Positions 9,144 to 18,332 of a stretch of DNA of 64,000 nucleotides are shown piece after piece. How positions within the stretch are numbered: the stretch's first letter is position 1; each line of letters starts with the position of its first letter. The stretch covers positions 62,001-126,000 of the forward strand of contig JAVQMD010000001.1 of the NCBI GenBank assembly GCA_032595675.1, in the 5' to 3' direction. The notes under the pieces are model-generated. The model was not told the DNA's origin and made no database searches. It saw only the letters and a list, made by a program, of their open reading frames with translations. The position numbers and the translations under genes are program-made. Source of the stretch: Candidatus Electrothrix rattekaaiensis. GTDB taxonomy: Bacteria > Desulfobacterota > Desulfobulbia > Desulfobulbales > Desulfobulbaceae.

Positions 9144-9268
9144 ATAAAAAAAATAAGGGAAATATGTGCGTACTCCACGCTGAAGGAAAAGAATTCAACG
9201 TCGACAAGTTTTTAGAAAACTCATCATTGAAACCATACAAAACTTGGCATAAGGGAGAACTTGATGGC

Positions 9269-11147
9269 TAGGCAAAAAGTCCACCGGAGTTTGAGGGTGA
9301 AAAAATCAAAATCGGGCCATTGCAGCTTCAACTTTTGCGATTTTGCCAAAATTTTTAAAAAATCGTACTTTGATAACCAAAATCAGGCCAATCAAGCCTC
9401 CGAAGGAGGGTGATGAGGGTTTTTTCCCCTTGTTTTGTCGTTTTTTGTACGCAGCTGCCCGTATAATATTGAGTGCTGTTGCCTTCATGGTTGCTGCAAA
9501 CCGCACCGCTTTCATTCCTCGGACCCGGAGATGCTTGATTCCTGTGCGTCGATCAAGTTGCGACATAGTCGCCTCGACCCCGGCCCGGAACCGATACTTA
9601 TTTTTAAAATCATCGGTTCGTTCGTATTGCCTTCGTTTGGAGAGGCGGACATTTTTTTCGTTATATCGCAGATAACTCAAGTCTTTTTTACCCGACTTGA
9701 CAGGGCAATGACCAGCTCTTGGGCAGATAGAACATTTTTCCGATGAAAAGGCTATGACAAATCTATCTTTTTTCTTTGACGTTTTAACAGGTTGGCAGTT
9801 CTCAGGACAGGAGATAACAAAACCGTTGTCAGAAAACGCAAAATCAGTCAGAGTGCAGAAGAGGTCTTTTTGTTTATCCAGAGTGGGAGCAATAAGATTA
9901 ACCCCTTGTTCTTTTGTCGCTTCGTGATTTTCGTCACTCCCGTAAAGCGTATCGGCCAAGGCTTGTTCCGGTTTTATGCCCCGTTGCTCTGTTGCCTCAA
10001 TATACGGTATCACAGCATCGACATCGCTTTCATGAGCCGCTTGAACAGCAACATGGGTAATAAGGGAAAGTTTGTTGACATCTTTTCCTTCCTCTGTGCT
10101 GTATGTTTCAGCGATTTGCACCTGATATCCTTTGCCTTTATGGCCGTCATAACTGGCATCAGGATCAGACGGATTTTGCAAAGAGTCAGAAGGGATATCT
10201 TTATTTTCCTTCAAGATTATGCGTTTTTCATGAGTGTTTTCGTCCTGCTTCGTGATGCACTGTTCTTTAAGAACGCGTATCATAAGTCGATACGAATCCA
10301 TTGACGGGATCTTGTGATGTGAACGAAACCTCTCAATAAGAAAGAAAAGGTCGTCGGCAACTATCTGAAGAGTTTTGGCAGATTGGGATGGTTTGACCAT
10401 AGCAAAGGCACTTTCCTCTTCTTTTTTCAGGTAGCGATCACGCAAATTCTGGTCAAGGTCATTGAACTCGTCTTTATGATGCCGCTTGAGGTTGACCAGA
10501 AATTTTTTGATGGTGCCTGTAAAGATACCGATACGACCGAGATGCCTCATATTTGAAAATATATGTACGGAATCTATACGTTGCAAAGAGGTGTCCGCAT
10601 CAAAGACGTTGATGAGTTTGTCGCCTATGGCATCAAATACACGATCATAAAGCCCATACTCCGTCATGATAGAGCGCATGTCTAAAATACTTCTCGGGCA
10701 AACATAAGCATTTTTATCAGAGTTATCGGTGAGATCCAAGGCGTAATGCCATTGTATATTAAAAGCAAACTGTTCAGCCGTCTCTTCATCAGTAAGATCA
10801 TGCATCTGTTGCAAGACCATTGCTCCCATCATGGCTACGAGTTCGTTGGTCGGTCGGCCCATATTTGCACTGAAATGGAGTGCGAGAAAATCAACAGGCA
10901 GGATCTGACGAATATGATCCCGAAAAATTCCGGCCCATGATTCGTCTAACATTTTTCGACGTTTCGGCCCGAGATAATCAAAGGGATCGAACATGTTGAT
11001 GGTTTTGTGGTCTTTGATGTTGAGCATGGCTTTCTAAGGTAAGTGTTTGAAATATATAAAACCTTACCATGAAATCCAATAAAGATCAATAATAAAATTG
11101 ATTATAAACAAATAATTTCAGATTGTTACCTGTGTAGACTTTTTGCG
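9269..11147 (-). mobile_element. IS1182-type insertion sequence (about 1.88 kb)
   Basis: The terminal inverted repeats include GCAAAAAGTC at 9272-9281 and GACTTTTTGC at 11137-11146, and similarity extends a few bases further (AGTCYAC). It contains one transposase gene on the minus strand. I see no clean target duplication. Instead the flanks GATGGC (9263-9268) and GCCATC (11150-11155) are reverse complements, suggesting insertion into a small palindrome. It lies within a small hypothetical gene. Confidence 0.85.
9306..11027 (-). CDS. IS1182 family transposase
   Basis: 573 residues, intact. The N-terminal DUF772 region (FDPFDYLGPKRRKM...GRPTNELVAMMGAMVL) is followed by a DDE domain with DASYDGHKGKGYQVQIAET near residue 290, LADTLYGSDEN near 365 and a C-terminal block (FRAGVEATMSQLDRRTGIKHL, catalytic Glu within VEATMSQ). 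A cysteine cluster (CSICPRAGHCP) typical of the family lies near residue 440. A full-length reading frame and recognisable ends suggest it may still be active. Confidence 0.92.
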   Translation of the reverse strand: MLNIKDHKTINMFDPFDYLGPKRRKMLDESWAGIFRDHIRQILPVDFLALHFSANMGRPTNELVAMMGAMVLQQMHDLTDEETAEQFAFNIQWHYALDLTDNSDKNAYVCPRSILDMRSIMTEYGLYDRVFDAIGDKLINVFDADTSLQRIDSVHIFSNMRHLGRIGIFTGTIKKFLVNLKRHHKDEFNDLDQNLRDRYLKKEEESAFAMVKPSQSAKTLQIVADDLFFLIERFRSHHKIPSMDSYRLMIRVLKEQCITKQDENTHEKRIILKENKDIPSDSLQNPSDPDASYDGHKGKGYQVQIAETYSTEEGKDVNKLSLITHVAVQAAHESDVDAVIPYIEATEQRGIKPEQALADTLYGSDENHEATKEQGVNLIAPTLDKQKDLFCTLTDFAFSDNGFVISCPENCQPVKTSKKKDRFVIAFSSEKCSICPRAGHCPVKSGKKDLSYLRYNEKNVRLSKRRQYERTDDFKNKYRFRAGVEATMSQLDRRTGIKHLRVRGMKAVRFAATMKATALNIIRAAAYKKRQNKGKKPSSPSFGGLIGLILVIKVRFFKNFGKIAKVEAAMARF

Positions 11148-11500
11148 ATGCCATCAGAACTTGGCAAAAGGAAAGGAAGGTTCTTCGAAGATTCAGGTTT
11201 TTCCGTCGATATAAGCGACGAAGATTGGAATGATATATCAAATCAAATAGTAGACGCTGAAAACTTTTTAAACGAAAATTTTAACGAATTAAATCGGTTA
11301 TCCGAAACACCCAACGTTGAAGACATACGATTTGATTTTCCATATAGTCTACGGTTAAATGAAAATATTTTTACCCAGTCTGAATATATTCCTCCTTCAT
11401 TTCTCAAAATAATTGGGAGATTAAACATAGGTATAGAAATGTCTCTATATCCACTATCTAAGGATGAAGAATAATTCGCTCAAGCACGCCAGTTTTGCTG

Positions 11501-11604
11501 GTGCCCAAGCTCTGCTTGGGTACCTAATGCCTTGAAGCTTCGCTTCATATAGGGAAGCAGAGCTTCAAGAACAAGGATTCTCAAGCTGGAGCTTGGGAAC
11601 CAGA
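11501..11604. repeat. CTTGGG/CCAAG hairpin repeat, copy B
   Basis: About 104 bp with three potential hairpins in a row: CCCAAGCT..GCTTGGG, TTGAAGCTTCGCTTCA with AGCAGAGCTTCAA, and CTCAAGCTGGAGCTTGGG. It is a direct repeat of copy A at 9053-9143 with extra sequence at its left end. It ends about 70 bp before the second permease gene. Confidence 0.8.
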
Positions 11605-11675
11605 GGAAAAGAAATAACTCAAGAAGATTTACATATTAAAGGGATACTCTCAACCTCCTGAGGAGGGAAGATACC

Positions 11676-12899
11676 ATGTTCACAACAACAACCAAAATAG
11701 CTTGGGCTTCGCTGATCCGGCGGCGCACCCGTTCAGTCCTGCTGGTGCTGATGATCGCGGTCAGCCTCTGGGGCCTCCTCTTTATGGAAGGCATCTATGA
11801 CGGGATGACCGAGCAGATGATCGCCAATGCCCTGCGCAGCGACAGCGGTCATATCTCGCTGTTCGGTAAAGGCTACCGTCTTGATCCTGACCTGTCTCGC
11901 TGGATCAACAGGGATCAGGAGGTGCTGGCAGTGCTTGACAAAGACCCACGGGTCAAGAGCGCAGTCACCCGCCTGAAACAGGACGGTCTAGTGGCTACAG
12001 CCCATTATTCACGGGGTGCGGTCCTGCTGGGCATTGATCTGGAGGCAGAAGAAGAGCATGGCCAGCTCGGCTCCTATCTGGATCAAGGCGATTTTACCTT
12101 TGGTAAAAAGGGACGCCAGGCCATTATCGGCTACAAGTTGGCTGAGAAACTACACGTCCGAATAGGCAGCAAGATTATTATCTCGGCCCAGGACAGTCAG
12201 CAGGAGGTTTCCTCCCTGCCGGTGAGAATCAGCGGCATTCTCAAAACGAATAATATGGCCTTGGATGAACATGCTGTCTTGCTCAGTCAGGGGCAGATGC
12301 AACGGCTTTTATCAATGGAGAACGGAGCAGCCCAGATCGCGGTACTGCTCCATGATGAAACCGCGCTTGCCCAGGTTCAAGAGGATCTGAGCCGCCAATT
12401 TCCAGAGCTGGATGTACAACGCTGGGATGAACTCTACCCGGCCCTGCTCCAATCCAGAGAGATGATGAAGGTCTTTAATATGGTCACTAATATGCTGATC
12501 TTCTGCGTGGCTGCTCTGGGCATCTTCGGGGTGATGCTGGTCTCGGTTCTGGAACGACTGCGGGAATTTGGGATCATGCTGGCCATTGGCACCCGCTTCA
12601 GCGAGATCACCCGGATCATCCTGGCAGAGTCCTTTTTCATGGGCTTTCTCGGCTATGGCCTGGGTGCCCTGATCGGGTTTTCCACCCTGTATTATTTTAA
12701 GATTTACGGCCTGGATTTGAATATGTTCAGTGATGCCTTTGCAGAGTTTGGTATGGATGCTGTCACCTATGCCATTATCCGGCCTAGCTATTTTATCACA
12801 GCCTTGGTTGCGGTGATTGTGGCCACTCTGTTAAGCGTGCCGATCCCTTTGCGCGTCTTGAAAAAATCAAAACCCATTGAGGCTATCAATGCAATCTGA
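11676..12899 (+). CDS. ABC transporter permease, FtsX/MacB family (second subunit)
   Basis: 407 residues with the same architecture as the first permease: N-terminal helix (about residues 18-38, VLLVLMIAVSLWGLLFM), a periplasmic domain, then helices near 265-295, 310-345 and 368-395. The coupling motif is LERLREFGIMLAIGTRFSEI. Two non-identical permeases plus one ATPase is the LolCDE arrangement. A GAGGAGG-like ribosome binding site (about 11660) supports the ATG at 11676. The stop is ten bases before the ATPase start, indicating co-translation. Confidence 0.88.
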   Translation: MFTTTTKIAWASLIRRRTRSVLLVLMIAVSLWGLLFMEGIYDGMTEQMIANALRSDSGHISLFGKGYRLDPDLSRWINRDQEVLAVLDKDPRVKSAVTRLKQDGLVATAHYSRGAVLLGIDLEAEEEHGQLGSYLDQGDFTFGKKGRQAIIGYKLAEKLHVRIGSKIIISAQDSQQEVSSLPVRISGILKTNNMALDEHAVLLSQGQMQRLLSMENGAAQIAVLLHDETALAQVQEDLSRQFPELDVQRWDELYPALLQSREMMKVFNMVTNMLIFCVAALGIFGVMLVSVLERLREFGIMLAIGTRFSEITRIILAESFFMGFLGYGLGALIGFSTLYYFKIYGLDLNMFSDAFAEFGMDAVTYAIIRPSYFITALVAVIVATLLSVPIPLRVLKKSKPIEAINAI

Positions 12900-12909
12900 G
12901 GAACAAGAA

Positions 12910-13602
12910 ATGGATACCTTCCTGGAAGTACAGCAGGTCAATAAAATCTTTCGGCCTGATAAGGAAGTGGAGGTAATCGCGTTGCGGGATATCAATGTCA
13001 GGGTTAAGCGCGGCGATTTCGCCGTCCTGTCCGGCCCTTCAGGGAGCGGCAAGACCACCCTGCTCAATATCATTGGTTGCCTGGATGATGCCAGTTCAGG
13101 TCAGATCCTTCTGGATGATGAGCAACTCACCGGCCAGCCTGAGAAAAAACTCTCCCTTATCCGCCGGGATCAGATCGGCTTTGTCTTTCAGGCCTATAAC
13201 CTGATTCCTGTACTTACGGCCAGGGAAAATATTGAGTACATCATGAAACTTCAGGGCCGAGATCAGCAGGAATGCGATGACCGGGTTATGGAAGTGGCTC
13301 GTAAACTGGAAATTGAGACCCTGCTGAAAAAATTGCCCAGCCAGCTCAGCGGAGGCCAGCAGCAGCGGGTGGCTGTGGCTCGGGCTGTGGCAGCAACACC
13401 CAAGCTGATTCTTGCTGATGAACCCACTGCCAATCTGGATTCCAAAACAGCTGCCTCTTTGATGGATATGATGGAACGGCTCAATGAGGATGAGGGAGTG
13501 ACCGTTATCTTTTCCTCCCATGATCCCATGGTTATTGGTAAGGCTAGGCATTCTATCGTTTTAAAAGATGGAGAAATTATCTCGGATGAACGCATTCACT
13601 GA
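12910..13602 (+). CDS. ABC transporter ATP-binding protein, LolD/MacB-like
   Basis: 230 residues. Walker A GPSGSGKT at 42-49, Q-loop FVFQAYNLIP, signature LSGGQQQRVAVARA, Walker B LILADEPT with the ANLD D-loop, and switch histidine in SSHD. These place it in the LolD/FtsE/MacB clade of ATPases that drive FtsX-type permeases. I chose ATG 12910 because GAGGAACA lies just upstream; an in-frame ATG at 12889 would overlap the permease stop. The 3' end overlaps the next gene by 17 bases, so the last three genes are translationally coupled. Confidence 0.9.
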   Translation: MDTFLEVQQVNKIFRPDKEVEVIALRDINVRVKRGDFAVLSGPSGSGKTTLLNIIGCLDDASSGQILLDDEQLTGQPEKKLSLIRRDQIGFVFQAYNLIPVLTARENIEYIMKLQGRDQQECDDRVMEVARKLEIETLLKKLPSQLSGGQQQRVAVARAVAATPKLILADEPTANLDSKTAASLMDMMERLNEDEGVTVIFSSHDPMVIGKARHSIVLKDGEIISDERIH

Positions 13603-14554
13603 AAAAATACAGCAGGTGGTGGCTGTTGGCTTGCTGGGGATCAGTCCGGAGCTGGTCCTGGAAAACACCAATATCCTCGGCTATGATCAGGATCATGGCA
13701 CCGATTTTAACCGCCTGCGGGCCGAGCTTCGACTGGAACATGAAGAGCATCCTGATCTCTTTGCCAAGTTGCTTGTGGATAATAAAACCCGATACACCAG
13801 CAGCCCGGATAGCCTGCAAAACAAGACCTCTGTGTATCGGGCCTATGTTCAGTACAGGGGGGTGAAGCATTTCTGGTCAGTGGGTAAGCAGCGTATTCCC
13901 CTGGGAGTGGGGCGGATCTGGAACCCCATTGATGTCTTTAATCCTGTGGATGCGGAAGCGGTTGAGCCGGATGAGCGCGAAGGTACGGAATCCCTGCGCT
14001 ATGAATACGCCTTTACTGAGTTGTCCAATCTGGATGCCACCCTGGCCCGTGACAAAGGAGCAGTGCGGATCAAGGGATATCTTGAATATGCTGACATCGC
14101 CTTGGTCGGCTTGGTGGATGAAGACAACGACCGGGATATCATCGGCTGGGAGCTGGCAGGACGGCTCCCAAATACCGGGGTTGAGCTTCGCAGCGAGGGC
14201 GGCAGTTTTCATGATCGCTCCAGTGGCGAGCGGTACACTGAGTTTATTGTCGGGGCCGAGTACGGCTTTGCCAATTCCCTGACCCTGCTTGGTGAATATA
14301 AATTTTCTGATGAAGGGCAGGGGGATTACCTGGGTGGCTCGTTGAGCTATCAGCCTGCCATGCTTTGGTTCTGCACGCTGTTGGGTGTCACCTCTCTTGA
14401 TGACGGGTCCGGCTTTGTTGCTCCTTCTGTGGAATACAGCCTAAGCGATGAAATGACCCTGGGGCTGGGGGCTTTTCTCTATTACGGGGATGAGGGGGAT
14501 ATCTTTGGCGTGGCTGCTGATCGCTATTATTTGCGTTGGTTTGTACATTTTTAG
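13586..14554 (+). CDS. outer-membrane beta-barrel-like protein of the Lol-like operon
   Basis: 322 residues from the ATG at 13586; an earlier in-frame ATG at 13568 is also possible. Most of the chain is alternating polar/hydrophobic strands with aromatic girdles (RAYVQYRGVKHFW, VGKQRIPLGVGRIW, YLRWFVHF ending in Phe), typical of a barrel inserted by the Bam machinery. The block SVGKQRIPLGVGRIWNPIDV is characteristic of DUF1302/porin-like proteins. The N-terminus (VVAVGLLGISPE) is a weak signal peptide, so the true start may have been altered. It is the last gene of the transport operon and could receive or pass its substrate at the outer membrane. Confidence 0.65.
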   Translation: MNAFTEKIQQVVAVGLLGISPELVLENTNILGYDQDHGTDFNRLRAELRLEHEEHPDLFAKLLVDNKTRYTSSPDSLQNKTSVYRAYVQYRGVKHFWSVGKQRIPLGVGRIWNPIDVFNPVDAEAVEPDEREGTESLRYEYAFTELSNLDATLARDKGAVRIKGYLEYADIALVGLVDEDNDRDIIGWELAGRLPNTGVELRSEGGSFHDRSSGERYTEFIVGAEYGFANSLTLLGEYKFSDEGQGDYLGGSLSYQPAMLWFCTLLGVTSLDDGSGFVAPSVEYSLSDEMTLGLGAFLYYGDEGDIFGVAADRYYLRWFVHF

Positions 14555-14730
14555 AACCAAGCCCAAATTATGCAGACAATGCGGACGAAAAAAATAGTTC
14601 TGTATTCATCGGTGTTACGGACAACAGACAGCCTCAAAAAATAAATTCGACTTTTGAGTTCACGCGATTATAATACTCTTATGAATTTTATTCAATTAAT
14701 CAGACAGAGCAGTGTACCGGGGGGAAGAGC

Positions 14731-15021
14731 ATGAGTCCGCAACGCTTATTTCTTCTTGCTGTCCTTCTCTATATTGCTTGGCGATTACTGCGAAGCCTGA
14801 TCCGTGATACCATCACGCAAAAAGCAAAAGATCAGCTCCGGAAAGAATCCGAGCAAGCTGAAAAAGCAACTGTCCAGGACATCTTGGTCGAAGACCCGGT
14901 ATGCCGGACCCTGATTCCTAAACATCAGGCGGTTCGTTTACGTCAGGACGGAAAAACTTATTATTTTTGCAGCGATTCCTGCTGCGATCAATTTACCGGG
15001 GAACCGGGAGGAAAAGAATGA
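14731..15021 (+). CDS. PP0621-family / YHS-like metal-binding small protein
   Basis: 96 residues: an N-terminal transmembrane helix (residues 4-20), a basic/acidic linker, then [16 protein letters not shown] and [12 protein letters not shown]. The spaced CxxC-like cysteines match the PP0621/TRASH-type pattern of small membrane-anchored putative metal-binding proteins. Its TGA overlaps the ATG of the transaldolase gene (ATGA). Confidence 0.75.
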   Translation: MSPQRLFLLAVLLYIAWRLLRSLIRDTITQKAKDQLRKESEQAEKATVQDILVEDPVCRTLIPKHQAVRLRQDGKTYYFCSDSCCDQFTGEPGGKE

Positions 15022-15662
15022 AGTTTTTTATAGATACGGCAAATATTGATGAAATCAAAAAAGGGCTTGAGCTGGGCATGGTGGACGGTGTTACCACCAA
15101 CCCGTCGCTTATATCCAAAGAGCAACGCCCTTTTACGGATATTCTTTCCGATATCTGCACCTTAGTCGACGGTCCAATCAGTGCTGAAGTTATCAGTCTT
15201 GATGCTGACGGCATGGTGAGCGAGGGTCGCGAACTCGCAGCAATACATGAAAATATAGTTATCAAGGTCCCGATGACCGAAGACGGTCTGAAAGCGGTCA
15301 AACGACTGTCTGCGGAAAATATTAAAACCAATGTGACTCTGATTTTTTCCTCTACCCAAGCCTTGCTTGCCGCGAAAGCAGGAGCAACCTATGTCAGCCC
15401 TTTTGTCGGACGAATTGATGACATCTCTTTAGACGGAATGGAATTGGTTGGCGATATCATGACCATTTTTTTCAACTATTCCCTGCTCACCCAAGTAATC
15501 GTTGCTTCGGTCCGTAGCCCTCAGCACGTTGCGCAATCAGCATTAATCGGTGCAGATATCGCCACGATTCCTTATAAGGTCATCGCCCAATTAGCCAAGC
15601 ATCCCCTGACAGATATCGGTATGGAGAAATTTCTGGCCGACTGGGAAAAACGACAAAAATAA
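15018..15662 (+). CDS. tal: transaldolase, TalC/MipB small type
   Basis: 214 residues, the usual length for the short transaldolase/fructose-6-phosphate aldolase family. The Schiff-base lysine is K83 in [15 protein letters not shown] at 26-32 and GRIDD are conserved. The residue in the SPFVGR motif is phenylalanine, which in characterised family members favours transaldolase over fructose-6-phosphate aldolase (which has tyrosine). It works in the non-oxidative pentose phosphate pathway in the cytosol. The start at 15018 follows GGGAGGAAAAGA; an upstream open frame is only the overlap with the previous gene. Confidence 0.92.
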   Translation: MKFFIDTANIDEIKKGLELGMVDGVTTNPSLISKEQRPFTDILSDICTLVDGPISAEVISLDADGMVSEGRELAAIHENIVIKVPMTEDGLKAVKRLSAENIKTNVTLIFSSTQALLAAKAGATYVSPFVGRIDDISLDGMELVGDIMTIFFNYSLLTQVIVASVRSPQHVAQSALIGADIATIPYKVIAQLAKHPLTDIGMEKFLADWEKRQK

Positions 15663-15676
15663 CCGCATATTTTATC

Positions 15677-16420
15677 ATGAGATCCAGTGCAACCCGTTAT
15701 TTATTTGCCGCAACCTGTTTGATTTTCCTTTGCAATCATGGAAAGGTTTCTGGAGAAGAAATTTACAGATATATAGATAAATATGGCGTTGCCCATTATA
15801 CCAATGTCCCCACGGATCGCTACAAACCAGTCTCCCTCTCTGCTCTCTCAACACCGCAGGAAGAGGGGATATCGTTTCGAACCCCGAAAGTACGTAGCGC
15901 AAATCAAAAAGCACTGAAACTTCGTAGTGGGAAACGTTGGAGATATACCGACAATACCCGGTTTGACAAGCATATCCGGCATGCGGCTCGAGCCCATAAG
16001 GTGGATCCCATGTTGATTAAAGCGATTATTAAGACGGAATCCGCCTTTAATTGCCGTGCGGTCTCGCCAAAAGGTGCGCAGGGTTTAATGCAATTGATGC
16101 CAGCCACGGCAAAAGATCTTAAAGTAAAAGATCCCTTTAATCCTCGAGAAAACATCTACGGCGGCACCAAATATATAAAATGGTTGCTAAAACGCTTTGA
16201 CGGTGATGTGCGGCTCAGTCTGGCCGCCTATAATGCCGGGCCTGCACGAATTCGGAAAAAAAAGATCCCGCGCATTCCAGAGACAATAGCCTATGTGGGC
16301 AAGGTTCTTCGTCAATACAAGGCCTATAAAAAAGAACGTAAACCACGACGAACAGAGTACCAGCCCGAAGTAGCAATGAGCACCAGTATTCGTGTTCGAG
16401 ACATGGTAACCGTTAACTAG
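15677..16420 (+). CDS. lytic transglycosylase with DUF4124 and SLT domains
   Basis: 247 residues. Signal peptide (residues 5-24), DUF4124-like strand segment EEIYRYIDKYGVAHYTNVPT (27-46), then an SLT domain from about residue 97 with catalytic E121 in IIKTESAFN, the GLMQLMPATA motif (136-145) and the AYNAGP motif near 186. It should cleave peptidoglycan glycan strands in the periplasm. It starts 14 bases after the transaldolase gene and may share its transcript. Confidence 0.92.
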   Translation: MRSSATRYLFAATCLIFLCNHGKVSGEEIYRYIDKYGVAHYTNVPTDRYKPVSLSALSTPQEEGISFRTPKVRSANQKALKLRSGKRWRYTDNTRFDKHIRHAARAHKVDPMLIKAIIKTESAFNCRAVSPKGAQGLMQLMPATAKDLKVKDPFNPRENIYGGTKYIKWLLKRFDGDVRLSLAAYNAGPARIRKKKIPRIPETIAYVGKVLRQYKAYKKERKPRRTEYQPEVAMSTSIRVRDMVTVN

Positions 16421-16536
16421 CATACCGAACGGATGACTCTATTTTCCAGGGATTGAGAAGAATCTTCCAACCTGATTTTCAAGTACGCTGCAAGCAACAT
16501 AGGGTATTATCCCTGAAGCTGAACTATAGAACTTTC

Positions 16537-17103
16537 ATGCAACACCACCTGCCAAATCTGATAACCGCTTTCCGTCTTCTGCTCACAGCTCTCCTGGCGA
16601 TTCTCCTCATGTTTGAGCAGAAAACCGGCATGGCCTTCCTGTGTTGCCTGCTGTTCACCATTGCTGCGGCCTCGGACTGGGTTGACGGCTATCTTGCCCG
16701 CCGTTTTAAAGCCGAGACCACCCTGGGCAAACTCATGGATCCCCTTGCAGATAAGCTGCTCGTGGCCACAGCTCTGATTATGCTTATCCCCCTTGGCCGT
16801 CTTCCAGCCTGGGTTGCCTTGGTGATTGTCTCCCGCGAGATGATGGTCACCGGGCTGCGAGGCCTTGCCTCGTCTTCCGGGATTGTGGTTTCTGCCAGCG
16901 GCCTGGGAAAGATCAAATCCACCTTACAGTATATCGGCTTAGGCACACTGATCTTCCCCCTTGGTCTCCTGCCTATCCCCTATTTGCACCACATAGGCCT
17001 TGCAGTGCTCTACGTCGCTTTGGTGCTGACAGTTTGGTCAGGGCTTGATTATTTCTACAAATTACGTCAGGTTTTTCTTGTGAAAGAAAAGGGGCAGCTG
17101 TAG
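16537..17103 (+). CDS. pgsA: CDP-diacylglycerol-glycerol-3-phosphate 3-phosphatidyltransferase
   Basis: 188 residues from the ATG at 16537, which gives the usual family N-terminus (HHLPNLITAFRLLLT); the frame is open upstream to 16453. The CDP-alcohol phosphotransferase motif is complete: D47-x2-D50-G-x2-A-R ... G-x3-D68-x3-D72. Five to six hydrophobic helices. It makes phosphatidylglycerol phosphate at the inner membrane. A second member of the superfamily lies at 28855. Confidence 0.9.
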   Translation: MQHHLPNLITAFRLLLTALLAILLMFEQKTGMAFLCCLLFTIAAASDWVDGYLARRFKAETTLGKLMDPLADKLLVATALIMLIPLGRLPAWVALVIVSREMMVTGLRGLASSSGIVVSASGLGKIKSTLQYIGLGTLIFPLGLLPIPYLHHIGLAVLYVALVLTVWSGLDYFYKLRQVFLVKEKGQL

Positions 17104-17115
17104 AAATTTTGTTCC

Positions 17116-17709
17116 TCAGCTCAATCGTTCTCGGATAGCCCCCTTATACTGCTCCAAGGCCTGATTATACTGGTCAGCAAGTTCTGCCTCCATTTTTCCC
17201 AGCTCCTCATCAACCTTGGCTTCCAGGATCTGTTCAAGGTTCGCACCGCCCTGCATGCCTGCCTGTTGCGCTTGTTGGGCCATTATCTGCTCGTACTGCA
17301 TACGAATCTGCTCCTCCAGCTGCTGATGAAGCTGTTCACGGTGCTGATTATACTGACCAAGGATATTTTGCATTTCAGCGCAGATACTCCCTACCTCGCC
17401 AGCGTCGCCACTGATTTCCCGAATGCCCTGAGCAGCCTTATCGGTACGTTCTTTGCCTATTTCATCGCGATGAAGAAAAATATTGCGTAGCAGGGTATCT
17501 ACCATACCGCTGCGAATACGCATCTGCTTTTCCTTGGGCTGATCTGCTAGGGCTTTCATCAGGCTCTCAACCTTTTCGTCCAGAAAATCGGCTGCCAGCT
17601 TCATACCCTCCTTGCGTTGATCTTCCTGCTGCAACTCGTCGTCGCTTGCCCTGCCCATGCGGGCAGCCCGCTCCATGACCAAGTCCATCGTGGATTTTAT
17701 TTCTGCCAT
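17116..17709 (-). CDS. conserved hypothetical coiled-coil protein
   Basis: 197 residues, nearly all helical, with no signal peptide. The C-terminal half is rich in Gln, Glu and Ala (QLEEQIRMQYEQIMAQQ and following), consistent with coiled coil. It resembles a conserved uncharacterised family seen in Desulfobacterota (DUF6657-like, by memory). It is convergent with pgsA, with 12 bases between the stops. I cannot assign a role. Confidence 0.7.
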   Translation of the reverse strand: MAEIKSTMDLVMERAARMGRASDDELQQEDQRKEGMKLAADFLDEKVESLMKALADQPKEKQMRIRSGMVDTLLRNIFLHRDEIGKERTDKAAQGIREISGDAGEVGSICAEMQNILGQYNQHREQLHQQLEEQIRMQYEQIMAQQAQQAGMQGGANLEQILEAKVDEELGKMEAELADQYNQALEQYKGAIRERLS

Positions 17710-17796
17710 TTTTTTTATAACCTTTTGAATAATGAAGTCTACGATGCGCTGAAGCGCATCCGACAGTAATTAACTCATCAGCATACTGCGTAATGC

Positions 17797-18270
17797 TTAG
17801 TTATAGTGCTCTGCTTTTTTTACTGATTTTTTTATATCATGTTTATACGTTATAATGAGCAGGGAAAAGAAGAATATTTCAAAAAATCCCCATAAAGAAA
17901 ATTTGATCATGCTGTTTCCAATGATCTTTCCTGAAGGAAACAACCTAATACCTCCTGATACTGCATCCAAAAGAAGATGGGTCGTCACAGCCACTGGAAT
18001 CCAGAAAAGAAATCGCTTCGGTATCTGCAAAAACAAGACAGCAAGCACAGAGACAACAAGGGCAATCAATGGCGCGAAAGCAGTATGAGAAAATGCGTTA
18101 TACCTGGAAGATAGGGTTAAATGGGCACGAAAGATATCAGGTGTGAGTCCTGCGAGACCAACAACGCAGGAGTACAAGAAAAGTTCCTTTTTGTCTTTGT
18201 ATTTTTTCAGTAATCGATCTGTGAGATAGTACGAGTAAAATGGTACTGAAAAATGCGCGATGACTAACAT
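17797..18270 (-). CDS. membrane-bound metal-dependent hydrolase-like protein (YdjM/DUF457 type)
   Basis: 157 residues with four hydrophobic segments. The conserved polar residues of the family are present: GLTPDI near residue 40, FSHTAF near 62 and THLLLDAVSGG near 96, the histidine/aspartate set thought to bind metal. It is probably an inner-membrane protein of unknown substrate. The upstream region is AT-rich. Confidence 0.75.
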   Translation of the reverse strand: MLVIAHFSVPFYSYYLTDRLLKKYKDKKELFLYSCVVGLAGLTPDIFRAHLTLSSRYNAFSHTAFAPLIALVVSVLAVLFLQIPKRFLFWIPVAVTTHLLLDAVSGGIRLFPSGKIIGNSMIKFSLWGFFEIFFFSLLIITYKHDIKKSVKKAEHYN

Positions 18271-18332
18271 TGTCTATTTCTAAGGTTCAACGAGTCAGAA
18301 TAAAAAATTTATCAACATGCAATTTGTTACAT

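Larger units (their letters stand above)
9164..11474 (+). pseudogene. hypothetical gene split by IS1182-type element
   Basis: The 5' part (9164-9268, from MCVLHAEGKEF to HKGELDG) and the 3' part (11148-11474, from MPSELGKRKGRFF to LYPLSKDEE) read in frame when 9268 is joined to 11148, giving 143 residues. I recall a family of small proteins with this exact layout (N-terminal CVLxAxGKxFxVD, C-terminal FPYSLR...GIEMSLYP) but not a function. The IS introduces TAG immediately after the 35th codon. The gene is bracketed by two copies of a CTTGGG-type repeat. Confidence 0.75.

Noticed and set aside
9263-11155. target duplication for the IS1182 element
   Set aside because: Flanks GATGGC and GCCATC are inverted, not direct, and no direct repeat of useful length is seen.
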